From Streptomyces orinoci (lineage in GTDB: Bacteria > Actinomycetota > Actinomycetes > Streptomycetales > Streptomycetaceae): 64,000 nt of DNA. Location of the stretch: assembly GCF_003121295.1 (NCBI RefSeq), contig NZ_PHNC01000031.1, positions 1,693,381 through 1,757,380 of the forward strand, given 5' to 3'. The notes beneath the pieces are model-generated. The model was given only the letters and a program-made list of their open reading frames with translations, did no database searches and was not told where the DNA came from. Both the position numbers and the translations under genes were made by a program. This document shows positions 9,688 through 16,766 of this stretch, piece after piece (position 1 is the stretch's first letter; each line of letters opens with the position of its first letter).

Positions 9688-10338
9688 ATGCCGCCCGCCA
9701 TCCATCTCCCTCCGCCGCCGGACCGTCCGGGACTGCCCGAGCTTCCGCCGGTCGTTCATCCCGCCCTCAGGGAACTGCCCGCACCGGCCGCCGGGGAGGT
9801 GCCGGTCGAGGTCCTCGCCGACGCCCACCACCCGGACCGGGCAGCCAGGGAGCCGGACATCCTGGCCGTGCTGCTCGCGGATGAGCGGGTGCGCGGCGCG
9901 CTCCGGGGACACCGCTACGCCTACCTGGGCGCCGGCCCCGTCGATGACCACAAGGGTGCGGAGGCCCAAGTCCGCGCCCTGCTCTACGACTACACCGCCG
10001 GACGCCCCCTGGAGATCACCCTGCGCGGCGACGGGCCGTCCGTGGCCGCCGTCGGCGAGGGCACGGGGCAGCCCGCGCTGTCCGGCGCGGAGGCGGAGCG
10101 CGCGGTGGCGCTGGCCCGGGCGCACCCCGGGGTGGCCGGGCGCCTGGGGCCCGGCGATGTCCCCATGGTGCTGCTCACCAGCGATGTGGGGGAGGGCGAC
10201 CGGCACCATGGCCGCCGCCGCGCGTATGTCGGCTTCGGCCCGCCGGACGAACGCCTGCCCCGGGTACGGGTGATCGTGGACCTGGGCGAGGAGCGCGTGG
10301 TGGAGACGGATGCCGGGGGAGGGTGCTGCGATGAGTGA
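9688..10338 (+). CDS. Copper-amine-oxidase N-domain-like protein (first half of a split pair)
   Basis: 216 aa, no signal peptide. Two segments resemble the small N2/N3 domains that precede the catalytic domain in copper amine oxidases: VRALLYDYTAGRPLEITLRG (about 95-115) with QPALSGAEAERAVALARAHP, and RRRAYVGFGPPDERLPRVRV (about 175-195). The link rests mainly on the next gene, whose product looks like the catalytic domain. Good Shine-Dalgarno (GGAAGGG, 9674-9680). The stop overlaps the next start by 8 bp (ATGAGTGA), so the two proteins are probably made together and may form one complex. Confidence 0.55.
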   Translation: MPPAIHLPPPPDRPGLPELPPVVHPALRELPAPAAGEVPVEVLADAHHPDRAAREPDILAVLLADERVRGALRGHRYAYLGAGPVDDHKGAEAQVRALLYDYTAGRPLEITLRGDGPSVAAVGEGTGQPALSGAEAERAVALARAHPGVAGRLGPGDVPMVLLTSDVGEGDRHHGRRRAYVGFGPPDERLPRVRVIVDLGEERVVETDAGGGCCDE

Positions 10339-11206
10339 GTCCGGTCAGGTCTCCTGGCCCGAGGGGCAGCCGCTGTGGACCTTCGACTGGCGGCTGGCCG
10401 ACGCGCCGGACGAGGAGGGGATCGTCATCTCCCGGGCCGCGTACCGCGGCCACCAGGTGTTCGCCAAGGCGAGCCTGCCATCGCTGCGTGTGCAGTACGA
10501 CGGCGACGCCTGCGGCCCGTACAAGGACCCGCTCAACTACGACAACTCCCATCCCACGCGCCACTGTCCGGGCCGGCGGGTGTGCGTCTACTCCTACTCC
10601 GGCGGCGGGCAGCGGGCGCTGAGCGTGGATTCGTACCACACCATCGGCGCCTACCGGCTGACCCACCGCTGGGTGTTCTGGTCCAACGGCGTGGTGATGC
10701 CACGGCTGTTCAGTGCGGGGCTCCAGTGCCGTTTCGATCACCGGCACCATGCCTACTGGCGCTTTGACTTCGATATCGACGGCCCGCCGCGCGATCTGCT
10801 GCTGGAGTACAACTCCTATGGCGGGGACGAGGGATGGGGCCGCGGCTGGCACCCGTTCCGCCGGGAGACCCGCCGCGTGAAGAACGCCCCGTCGCGCCGC
10901 GCCTGGGCGACCGTGGACATGGACAGCGGCCGCGGCTACTACCTGCTGCCGGGGCCCAACGACGGTAAGGCGGACGCCTTCTCCACCGGAGACCTGTGGC
11001 TGCTGCGCTACCACGCCGCCGAGGACCGGCACGGGCGCCAGGGCAGCGCGGCGGGCGACGGGCTGGACGCCTATGTGAACGGCGAGGACGTCTACGGCCA
11101 GGACCTGGTGGTCTGGTACTGCGGCCATCTGTTCCACCGGGTGAGCGGTGGCGGCGATGAGTGGCACGCGATCGGGCCGGACCTGGTGCCGGTGGGGCCG
11201 TGGTGA
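10331..11206 (+). CDS. Divergent copper amine oxidase catalytic-domain-like protein (second half)
   Basis: 291 aa. Three landmarks of copper amine oxidases are recognisable in order: the cofactor region SYHTIGAYRLTHRWVFWSNG, where Tyr108 aligns with the tyrosine that becomes TPQ; a His-x-His copper pair His137/His139 followed by YWRFDFDIDG, as in the family's H-x-H...LD.DIDG; and near the C-terminus DLVVWYCGHLFHRV with a third His (269, or 266), followed by DEWHAIGPDLVP. The Asn before the cofactor Tyr (T-x-x-N-Y-D/E) is replaced by Ala107, and the domain is much shorter than the usual ~400 residues. It may be an inactive or altered oxidase. No signal peptide. Confidence 0.6.
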   Translation: MSESGQVSWPEGQPLWTFDWRLADAPDEEGIVISRAAYRGHQVFAKASLPSLRVQYDGDACGPYKDPLNYDNSHPTRHCPGRRVCVYSYSGGGQRALSVDSYHTIGAYRLTHRWVFWSNGVVMPRLFSAGLQCRFDHRHHAYWRFDFDIDGPPRDLLLEYNSYGGDEGWGRGWHPFRRETRRVKNAPSRRAWATVDMDSGRGYYLLPGPNDGKADAFSTGDLWLLRYHAAEDRHGRQGSAAGDGLDAYVNGEDVYGQDLVVWYCGHLFHRVSGGGDEWHAIGPDLVPVGPW

Positions 11207-11281
11207 CGTCTGGGTACGGATCGGTGTCCTGCGGCGGAAGAGGATTGCCGTCGCAGGCCACCGCCGTCATGCCGTCACGCC

Positions 11282-11680
11282 TCAGCCGACACCGAAGGAG
11301 CGCGCCAGGGCGAGGCTGTCCTCGTAGGCGATATAGCGTGTGATCTTCCCGTCCACGACCGTGAAGTGGAAGGCAAAGGGGGAGTCGAAGAGCAGCCCGG
11401 TGGGCTTGACCTTCTGCACCATGCGGCCCAGGACCACGGCGTCCTCGCCGTCGATGAAGACCTTCGCCACGGAGAACTCCTGCGGCTGCAGATACTCGGG
11501 CAGCGTCTTGAAGAACGCGACGGCCTCCGCCTTGGTGGTACGCCGCCCCGTCCACGGCACCTCCTCGGCGCCGTACACGTTCAAGTCCACCGTCTCGGCG
11601 AAGAATTCACCGAGCCCGGCGATGTCGCCGTTGCCGACGCGGCGGAAGAACTCGTCTATGACGGTGCGGGTGTCACTCAT
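11282..11680 (-). CDS. NTF2/SnoaL-fold nuclear-transport-factor-2 family protein
   Basis: 132-aa cone-like alpha+beta protein: N-terminal helix DTRTVIDEFFRRVGNGD, a middle strand region ending PWTGRRTTKAEAVAFFKTLPEYL, and C-terminal strands VVLGRMVQKVKPTG and FHFTVVDGKITRYIAYED. Members of this superfamily are ketosteroid isomerase-like enzymes, cyclases or ligand binders; I cannot assign a reaction. GAGGAG precedes the ATG. It converges with the amine-oxidase-like gene and is divergent from the secreted-protein gene. Confidence 0.8.
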   Translation of the reverse strand: MSDTRTVIDEFFRRVGNGDIAGLGEFFAETVDLNVYGAEEVPWTGRRTTKAEAVAFFKTLPEYLQPQEFSVAKVFIDGEDAVVLGRMVQKVKPTGLLFDSPFAFHFTVVDGKITRYIAYEDSLALARSFGVG

Positions 11681-11924
11681 GGCACTCCTCGGGCAGGCGA
11701 GATCGCTACGAGGGGGCGAGCGCTTTGGATGCGCGGGGTATTCCCGCCGCCGGCGCTGCACCTCGCGGCGGTCCGGCCCGTGGTACCGCGCCGGTATGAC
11801 GCCGCTTCCTCCCTGCCGTGGGCGGTGGACGAAGGGTTCAAACGACCGGAGGTGGAGACCCCTCGGCCCGGGCACCTACCGTCGTGCCGTCATCAACACC
11901 CATGGCAACGAGGGGGAGTCCGTC

Positions 11925-12392
11925 ATGAGAACCCAACTGGTCCTGCGCCGTACCGCAGTTGCCGCCACCATGGTGCTCGCCTGCTCCGCCGGCCTGGTGC
12001 TCAGCGGCGGGTCGGCCCAGGCGGCCGCCGCAGAGCCGGACGGCACCATCAACCACAGCTGCGGCCCGGCCATCAATGTCAACAGCACCACCAGCCGCCA
12101 TGTAGTGACGCCGGCGCCGGTCGGAGGCGCCACCATCCGGCTGGAGGCCGGCCGGAGCAGCCGGTACGGCACCACCTACTGGGCCCACCTGCTGAAAGCC
12201 CGCAAGGGCAGCTCGGTATGGATGGACTGGTCCGACGACGGCGGCCATAACTGGCACCAGTGCGGCCCCTACTCGGTGGACGGCAGCCAGGGCGCACACG
12301 ATCGCTGGACCTGGGGGGTCAACTGGGTCGGCGGACGGAAGTTCCGTGCCTGCGCGCACCAGGGCTACACCCACTGCACCATCTGGAAGTGA
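11925..12392 (+). CDS. Small secreted protein of unknown function, four cysteines
   Basis: 155 aa. Residues 1-33 are a Sec signal peptide (MRTQLVLRRTAVAATMVLAC with AQA before the predicted cut). The mature part of about 120 residues is rich in Trp, Gly and Ser, with cysteines in NHSCGPA, HQCGPY, FRACAHQ and THCTIW that could form two disulfides. The family is not recognised. Strong Shine-Dalgarno GAGGGGGAG (11909-11917). A GC hairpin follows the stop. Confidence 0.8.
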   Translation: MRTQLVLRRTAVAATMVLACSAGLVLSGGSAQAAAAEPDGTINHSCGPAINVNSTTSRHVVTPAPVGGATIRLEAGRSSRYGTTYWAHLLKARKGSSVWMDWSDDGGHNWHQCGPYSVDGSQGAHDRWTWGVNWVGGRKFRACAHQGYTHCTIWK

Positions 12393-12400
12393 CGCGGCAG

Positions 12401-12417
12401 GGGCGGGCGAGCCGCCC
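12401..12417 (+). terminator. Hairpin after the secreted-protein gene
   Basis: GGGCGG (12401-12406) pairs with CCGCCC (12412-12417) across GCGAG, 9 nt after the stop and just before the leaderless promoter of the next gene. No U tract. Confidence 0.4.
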
Positions 12418-12431
12418 GCTCCGCCGGCCCG

Positions 12432-12444
12432 TAACCTCACCCCC
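12432..12444 (+). promoter_or_regulatory. -10 box of a leaderless promoter (LOG gene)
   Basis: TAACCT at 12432-12437, then seven nt (CACCCCC, no Shine-Dalgarno) and the ATG at 12445. This spacing puts the transcript start at or next to the A of ATG. Confidence 0.6.
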
Positions 12445-12987
12445 ATGGACATCACCGTCTTCTGCTCAGCCGCCGACCTCGACGACCGTTACACCACCCC
12501 CGCCCGGGAGTTCGCCGAGCTGATCGGCAAGGGTGGTCACACCATGGTCTGGGGCGGCTCGGAGAGCGGGCTGATGAAGGTGATGGCGGATGGCGTCCAG
12601 GCCAACGGCGGCCGTCTGGTGGGGATTTCGGTGGAGTTTCTGCGGGACAAGGCCCGGACGGACGCCGATGAGATGGTGATCGCCAAGGACCTGGCGGAGC
12701 GGAAGGCGGGGCTGCTGGCGCGCGGCGAGGCGATCGTGATCATGGTGGGCGGGACCGGGACGCTGGACGAGGCCACCGAGATCCTGGAGCTGAAGAAGCA
12801 CGGGCTGCACGAGAAGCCGGTGGTGCTGCTGAACACCGCCGGGTTCTATGACGGGCTGCGGCAGCAGTTCCGGCGGATGGAGGCGGAGGGCTTCCTGCCG
12901 CGCCCGCTGGCCGAGTTGGTGTTCTTCGCGGAGGACGGGGCGGGGGCGCTGGCCTATCTGGAGTCCGTAGCGGCGCGGACGCGCTGA
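12445..12987 (+). CDS. LOG family (TIGR00730-type) Rossmann-fold protein
   Basis: 180 aa, homologous to LONELY GUY cytokinin riboside 5'-monophosphate phosphoribohydrolases, which cleave N6-modified AMP to base and ribose phosphate; bacterial substrates are often unproven. The nucleotide-binding motif is VGGTGTLDEATE (about 98-109), a variant of PGGxGTxxE with Val for Pro, and the N-terminal strand ITVFCSAADLDDRY followed by MVWGGSESGLM fits the fold. Shorter and slightly divergent from plant-type LOG proteins. Leaderless promoter. Confidence 0.8.
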   Translation: MDITVFCSAADLDDRYTTPAREFAELIGKGGHTMVWGGSESGLMKVMADGVQANGGRLVGISVEFLRDKARTDADEMVIAKDLAERKAGLLARGEAIVIMVGGTGTLDEATEILELKKHGLHEKPVVLLNTAGFYDGLRQQFRRMEAEGFLPRPLAELVFFAEDGAGALAYLESVAARTR

Positions 12988-13049
12988 CCGGCACCCTTCC
13001 GCCGGGGGCCACCGAGCCCCTCCCTGCAAGGTAGGGCAAGCTGTACCGC

Positions 13050-13739
13050 ATGGCTACACATATGATCACCGGCGCTGGATCCGGCATTGGGGAAGCGGTC
13101 GCGGAGCGGCTGCTGGAGCGGGGGGACGAGCTCTGGCTGTTCGCCCGGGACGCGGGGCGGGCCAAGGAGCTGGCGGCGCGGTTCCCCGGGGCCCGTACCC
13201 TCGTCGCCGACCTGGCCAACCCGGACCGGCTGTCCTGGGCGCTGGGGCACCAGACGCTGCCCGAACGGGTGGACTCGCTGCTGCATATCGCGGGGATCGC
13301 CGAGCTCGGCCCGGTGGGCGAGCTGACGACCAAGACCTGGAACGCCACCCTGGCGGTCAACCTGGTCTCGCCCGCCGAGCTGACCCGGCTGCTGCTGCCC
13401 CAGCTGAGGGTCTCGCGCGGAACGGTGGTCTTCGTCAACTCCGGCGCGGGGCTGAACGCCGGCCCCAACTGGGGCGCGTATGCGGCGAGCAAGCACGGGC
13501 TGAAGGCGCTGGCCGACTCGCTGCGGGGCGAGGAGCACGCCAACGGGGTGCGGGTGACCAGCGTGTACCCGGGGCGTACCGCCACCGCCATGCAGGCCAA
13601 GGTGCACCAGCAGGAGGGCAAGGCGTACGACCCGGGGCAGTGGATCGACCCGAAGTCCGTGGCGGACACCATCCTGCTGGCGATCGACCTGCCGCGGGAT
13701 GCGGAGATCAACGACCTCACGGTCCGGCCGGGCCGCTGA
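13050..13739 (+). CDS. Short-chain dehydrogenase/reductase (SDR)
   Basis: 229 aa classical SDR: cofactor motif TGAGSGIG (residues 7-14), HIAGIAELG in place of the NNAG strand motif, Ser of VFVNSGAG, and the catalytic YAASK pair. The residues after the second strand (FARDAGRAKEL) suggest NADP(H). Substrate unknown. It lies between the LOG gene and a MarR regulator with short gaps; no clear Shine-Dalgarno is seen. Confidence 0.88.
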   Translation: MATHMITGAGSGIGEAVAERLLERGDELWLFARDAGRAKELAARFPGARTLVADLANPDRLSWALGHQTLPERVDSLLHIAGIAELGPVGELTTKTWNATLAVNLVSPAELTRLLLPQLRVSRGTVVFVNSGAGLNAGPNWGAYAASKHGLKALADSLRGEEHANGVRVTSVYPGRTATAMQAKVHQQEGKAYDPGQWIDPKSVADTILLAIDLPRDAEINDLTVRPGR

Positions 13740-13753
13740 TCCGGTGACGGACG

Positions 13754-13766
13754 TACGCTGAGTGGC
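13754..13766 (+). promoter_or_regulatory. -10 box of a leaderless promoter (marR-type gene)
   Basis: TACGCT at 13754-13759, seven nt, then ATG at 13767; no purine-rich ribosome site. Confidence 0.6.
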
Positions 13767-14201
13767 ATGAGCAGCGCAATGGACACCGCCGCGGCGGGGA
13801 CCTCGGTCCGGGACATCCGGCTCCTGGTCAATGAGCTGGGCAAGCGGATGGACGCGCACCGGCGCAGCCGGATCGCCGAGTTCGATCTGACCCTGACCCA
13901 GGCCAACGCCCTGGAGGAGCTGGCGGATCCCAAGACGGCGCGGGAGCTGGCGGCGGTGCTCAGCTGTGAGCCGCCCAATGTCACTTATGTCATGGACAAG
14001 TTGGAGAAGCGCGGCCTGGTGGTGCGCGAGCCCCATCCGCAGGACCGGCGGGCCAAGCGGCTGGTACTGACCGACGCCGGGCGGCAGTTGCGGCTGGAGC
14101 TGCTGCGGCGGATGGCGCAGGACTCCCCGCTGGACCACCTCTCCGGGGAGGACCTGGGGGAGTTGCGCGACCGGCTGTTCCGGGCGCTGGCCGGGTCCTG
14201 A
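13767..14201 (+). CDS. MarR family transcriptional regulator
   Basis: 144 aa winged-helix repressor. The DNA-binding part is KTARELAAVLSCEPPNVTYVMDKLEKRGLVVREPHPQDRRAKRLV split into the recognition helix (about 65-80) and the wing with the typical DRRAK turn. It lies directly upstream of a drug-efflux gene in the same direction, separated by a terminator and a promoter that contains repeated and inverted TGTA elements, so it probably controls that transporter. Leaderless start. Confidence 0.9.
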   Translation: MSSAMDTAAAGTSVRDIRLLVNELGKRMDAHRRSRIAEFDLTLTQANALEELADPKTARELAAVLSCEPPNVTYVMDKLEKRGLVVREPHPQDRRAKRLVLTDAGRQLRLELLRRMAQDSPLDHLSGEDLGELRDRLFRALAGS

Positions 14202-14218
14202 CGGGTGGCGGTCGGGTG

Positions 14219-14248
14219 AAGCCCCCGGGGATCGCCCCTGGGGGCTTT
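14219..14248 (+). terminator. Terminator between marR and efflux gene
   Basis: AAGCCCCCGGGG pairs with CCCCTGGGGGCTT (one bulged base) around ATCG, followed by TTCG. It separates the regulator transcript from the transporter promoter. Confidence 0.75.
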
Positions 14249-14270
14249 CGTATAGCCTCAGTAAAGTTCG

Positions 14271-14310
14271 AGCTGTAATCAGTAGTGCTGTAGTCGGTAC
14301 AGTTGTAACT
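14271..14310 (+). promoter_or_regulatory. Candidate MarR operator/promoter of the efflux gene
   Basis: An AT-richer patch with GCTGTAATC (14272-14280), GCTGTAGTC (14287-14295) and GTTGTAACT (14302-14310) as direct repeats, and the imperfect dyad GGTACA-GT-TGTAAC (14296-14309). The -10 is probably TACAGT (14298-14303). Such overlap of dyad and -10 suits repression by the upstream MarR protein. Confidence 0.5.
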
Positions 14311-14318
14311 TCTTTCGC

Positions 14319-15725
14319 ATGATCACTGAGACCCGTCCCGCGGCCGCCGGCGCCACCGCCACCGCCCGCCTGGGGCTGCAACTCCCCGCACTCGCCCTGG
14401 GCTTTGTGATGGCCACCCTGGACACCACCATCGCCAATGTGGCGGGCCCCTCCCTGCGCTCCGGCCTGCATATGTCGCTCACCGGCCTGACCTGGGTGAT
14501 GAGCGGCTATGTACTGGCCTTCGCCTCGCTGCTGCTGCTCGCCGGCTCGCTGGCCGGGCGCTTCGGGGCCCGGCGGGTGTATCTGGCGGGCCTGGGGCTG
14601 TTCACCCTCGCCTCGGTGCTGTGCGCCGCCGCCCCGGTGACCGGAGTGCTGGTGGCGGCAAGGCTGTTGCAGGGCGCGGGCGCCGCGCTGTTCATGCCCA
14701 GCTCGCTGACGCTGCTGCTGGCGGCCTTCCCCGGCGGCCGGGAGCGGGCGCGGGTGCTGGGCCTGTGGTCGGCGATCGTCTCCACGGCGGCGGGCGTGGG
14801 CCCGGCCGTGGGCGGCGCGCTGGTGAACGCCTTCGGCTGGCGCGCCATCTTCCTGGTCAACCTGCCGGTGGGGATCGCCGGACTGGTGCTGGCCCGCCGC
14901 CATGTGGCCGAGTTGCCCGGCCGGGCCGGAGCGCTGGGCCTCGGCGGGCATGCGCTGGGGATGCTGGCCCTCGCCGGGCTGAGCTATGGGCTGGTGCAGG
15001 GGCCGGAGGCGGGCTGGGACTCGCCGGTGGCGCTGGGCTCGCTGGCGGTGGCGGCGCTGGGGGCGGCCGCCTTCGCGGTACGGGAGCGCCGCTCGTCCGA
15101 ACGCATCGTGCCCGCCGTCCTCATCGCCAACTCCCGCTTCCGGGCCGCCAGTCTGATCGGATTTGTGTTCAACTTCGCGGTATACGGCGGGATGTTCGTC
15201 CTCGCCCTGTTCTTCCAGCAGGCGCGGGGGGCGAGCCCCATGGAGGCGGGACTGGAGATGCTGCCCGCCCAACTCGTCTGGCTGGCGGGCAACATCCTCT
15301 ATTCGCGCCTGGGGCGCCGCGTGGGCAACCGCGCGGCGCTGGGCGCGGCGCTGGGCCTGGCCGCGGCCGGCATGCTGACGCTGGCCCTGACCGTCTCCGC
15401 CGCCATGCCCTACTGGGTGATCGCCGCCATCCTCACCGTGACCAACCTGGGCGTCGGGGTGGCCTCCCCGGCCATGACCGGTGCCCTGATGGAGGCCGCC
15501 GGGCCGGCCCACGCCGGGATCGCCAGTGCCTCGCTCAACGCCAACCGGCAGATCGGCAGCCTGGTGGGGATCGCGGTGATGAGCGCCGTGCTGGGCGGGG
15601 TGAGCGGCTGGTACGGGGGCGTGGCGGTGGTCTTCGCCCTGATGGCCGCCGCCTATGGCGCGGGGGCGCTGGCCGGATGGCTCGGGCTGCGGGCCCGGCG
15701 TTGCGTACCCTTCCCGGGTGAGTGA
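14319..15725 (+). CDS. MFS drug/proton antiporter, DHA2 (EmrB/QacA) type
   Basis: 468 aa with about 14 hydrophobic segments. Motif C for antiporters is visible around residue 160 (GVGPAVGGALVNAFGWRAIFLVNLPVG), and the motif A-like loop AGSLAGRFGARRVYLAG follows helix 2. It should export a hydrophobic compound in exchange for protons. Controlled probably by the MarR gene upstream. Its TGA overlaps the GTG of the methionine synthase gene by 8 bp (GTGAGTGA), an odd coupling between a transporter and a core metabolic gene. Confidence 0.9.
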   Translation: MITETRPAAAGATATARLGLQLPALALGFVMATLDTTIANVAGPSLRSGLHMSLTGLTWVMSGYVLAFASLLLLAGSLAGRFGARRVYLAGLGLFTLASVLCAAAPVTGVLVAARLLQGAGAALFMPSSLTLLLAAFPGGRERARVLGLWSAIVSTAAGVGPAVGGALVNAFGWRAIFLVNLPVGIAGLVLARRHVAELPGRAGALGLGGHALGMLALAGLSYGLVQGPEAGWDSPVALGSLAVAALGAAAFAVRERRSSERIVPAVLIANSRFRAASLIGFVFNFAVYGGMFVLALFFQQARGASPMEAGLEMLPAQLVWLAGNILYSRLGRRVGNRAALGAALGLAAAGMLTLALTVSAAMPYWVIAAILTVTNLGVGVASPAMTGALMEAAGPAHAGIASASLNANRQIGSLVGIAVMSAVLGGVSGWYGGVAVVFALMAAAYGAGALAGWLGLRARRCVPFPGE

Positions 15726-16734
15726 CAACGAGCTGAACCAGGGCCCCGGCGTCGCCACGGGGGTCGGGTCGATGCCCGGGATGGATGCCCGGGAGGCCGT
15801 CAAGACCGTCGTGGGGTCGCTGGAGGCCCTGCCGTATCTGCCCGAGCTGCCGGCGCGCGGGCCGGGCGCCGATATGACCGGCCGGACCGCCGGGCTGCTG
15901 GTGGAGGTCTTCGCCCATCTGGAGCCCAGCGGCTGGCGGATCTCCGACCGGCCGGGACGCGACACCCGGCGGGCCCGCTCCTGGCTGGGTGAGGACCTGG
16001 ACGCGCTGGAGGAGTTCGCCCGGGACCACCAGGGGCTGCTCAAGGTATCGGCGGTGGGCCCCTGGACCCTGGCCGCCGCCCTCGAACTGCGCGGCGGAGA
16101 GGCCGCGTTGAGCGACCCGGGCGCCTGCCGGGACCTGGCCGCCTCGCTGGCCGAGGGGCTGCGCGGGCATCTGGCCGAGGTACGGCGCCGGGTGCCCGGC
16201 GCCCGGCTGGTGCTCCAGCTGGACGAGCCCTCGCTGCCCGCCGTGCTGGACGGGCGCATCCGTTCCGCCAGCGGCTACCGGACCTACCGGGCGGTGGACC
16301 GGTCCGTGGTCGAGGCGGGGCTCCGTGAGGTGGGACAGGTGGTGAAGGAGGCCGAGGGGGCGCTGATCATCCACTCCTGCGCTCCCCAAGTGCCCTTCGG
16401 GCTGCTCCGCCGGGCCGGCGCCCAGGGCATCTCGTTCGATTTCTCGCTGCTCACCGAGCGTGAGGAGGAGGCCATCGGCGAGGCGGTGGAGGCGGGCACC
16501 AGGCTGTTCGCGGGCGTGGTGCCGGGCGTGGACGGCCGATTGTCCGACCCTGCCGGTAGCGTCATGGGGGTCAGGACGCTGTGGCGCAGGCTGGGGCTGG
16601 CACCGGGAATCCTCGCGGAATCCGTGGTGGTCACGCCCTCGTGCGGGCTGGCGGGCGCTTCGCCCGCATATGCCCGTACGGCGCTGGCGCACTGTGTCCG
16701 GGCGGCCGCATCGCTCGCGGACAACCCTGAGTGA
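15718..16734 (+). CDS. Short-form cobalamin-independent methionine synthase-like protein
   Basis: 338 aa, matching the C-terminal catalytic TIM barrel of MetE, which transfers a methyl group to homocysteine through zinc. Zinc ligands are visible: His and Cys in IIHSCAPQ and Cys in VVTPSCGLAG; the start GVGSMPGMDAREAV is typical of these stand-alone forms. It lacks the N-terminal folate-binding barrel, so the methyl donor may be a different compound. The start is GTG overlapping the efflux gene; its own TGA overlaps a GTG upstream of ligA. Confidence 0.82.
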   Translation: MSDNELNQGPGVATGVGSMPGMDAREAVKTVVGSLEALPYLPELPARGPGADMTGRTAGLLVEVFAHLEPSGWRISDRPGRDTRRARSWLGEDLDALEEFARDHQGLLKVSAVGPWTLAAALELRGGEAALSDPGACRDLAASLAEGLRGHLAEVRRRVPGARLVLQLDEPSLPAVLDGRIRSASGYRTYRAVDRSVVEAGLREVGQVVKEAEGALIIHSCAPQVPFGLLRRAGAQGISFDFSLLTEREEEAIGEAVEAGTRLFAGVVPGVDGRLSDPAGSVMGVRTLWRRLGLAPGILAESVVVTPSCGLAGASPAYARTALAHCVRAAASLADNPE

Positions 16735-16766
16735 CGGCGCTCAACGGAAAACGGGAGGAAAAGACG

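Noticed and set aside
12954..16259. Open frame of 1101 codons on the minus strand
   Set aside because: It runs antisense through an SDR, a MarR, an efflux and a methionine synthase gene; high GC removes stops in the shadow frame, and the product is low-complexity Arg/Gly/Pro/Ala with no motif.
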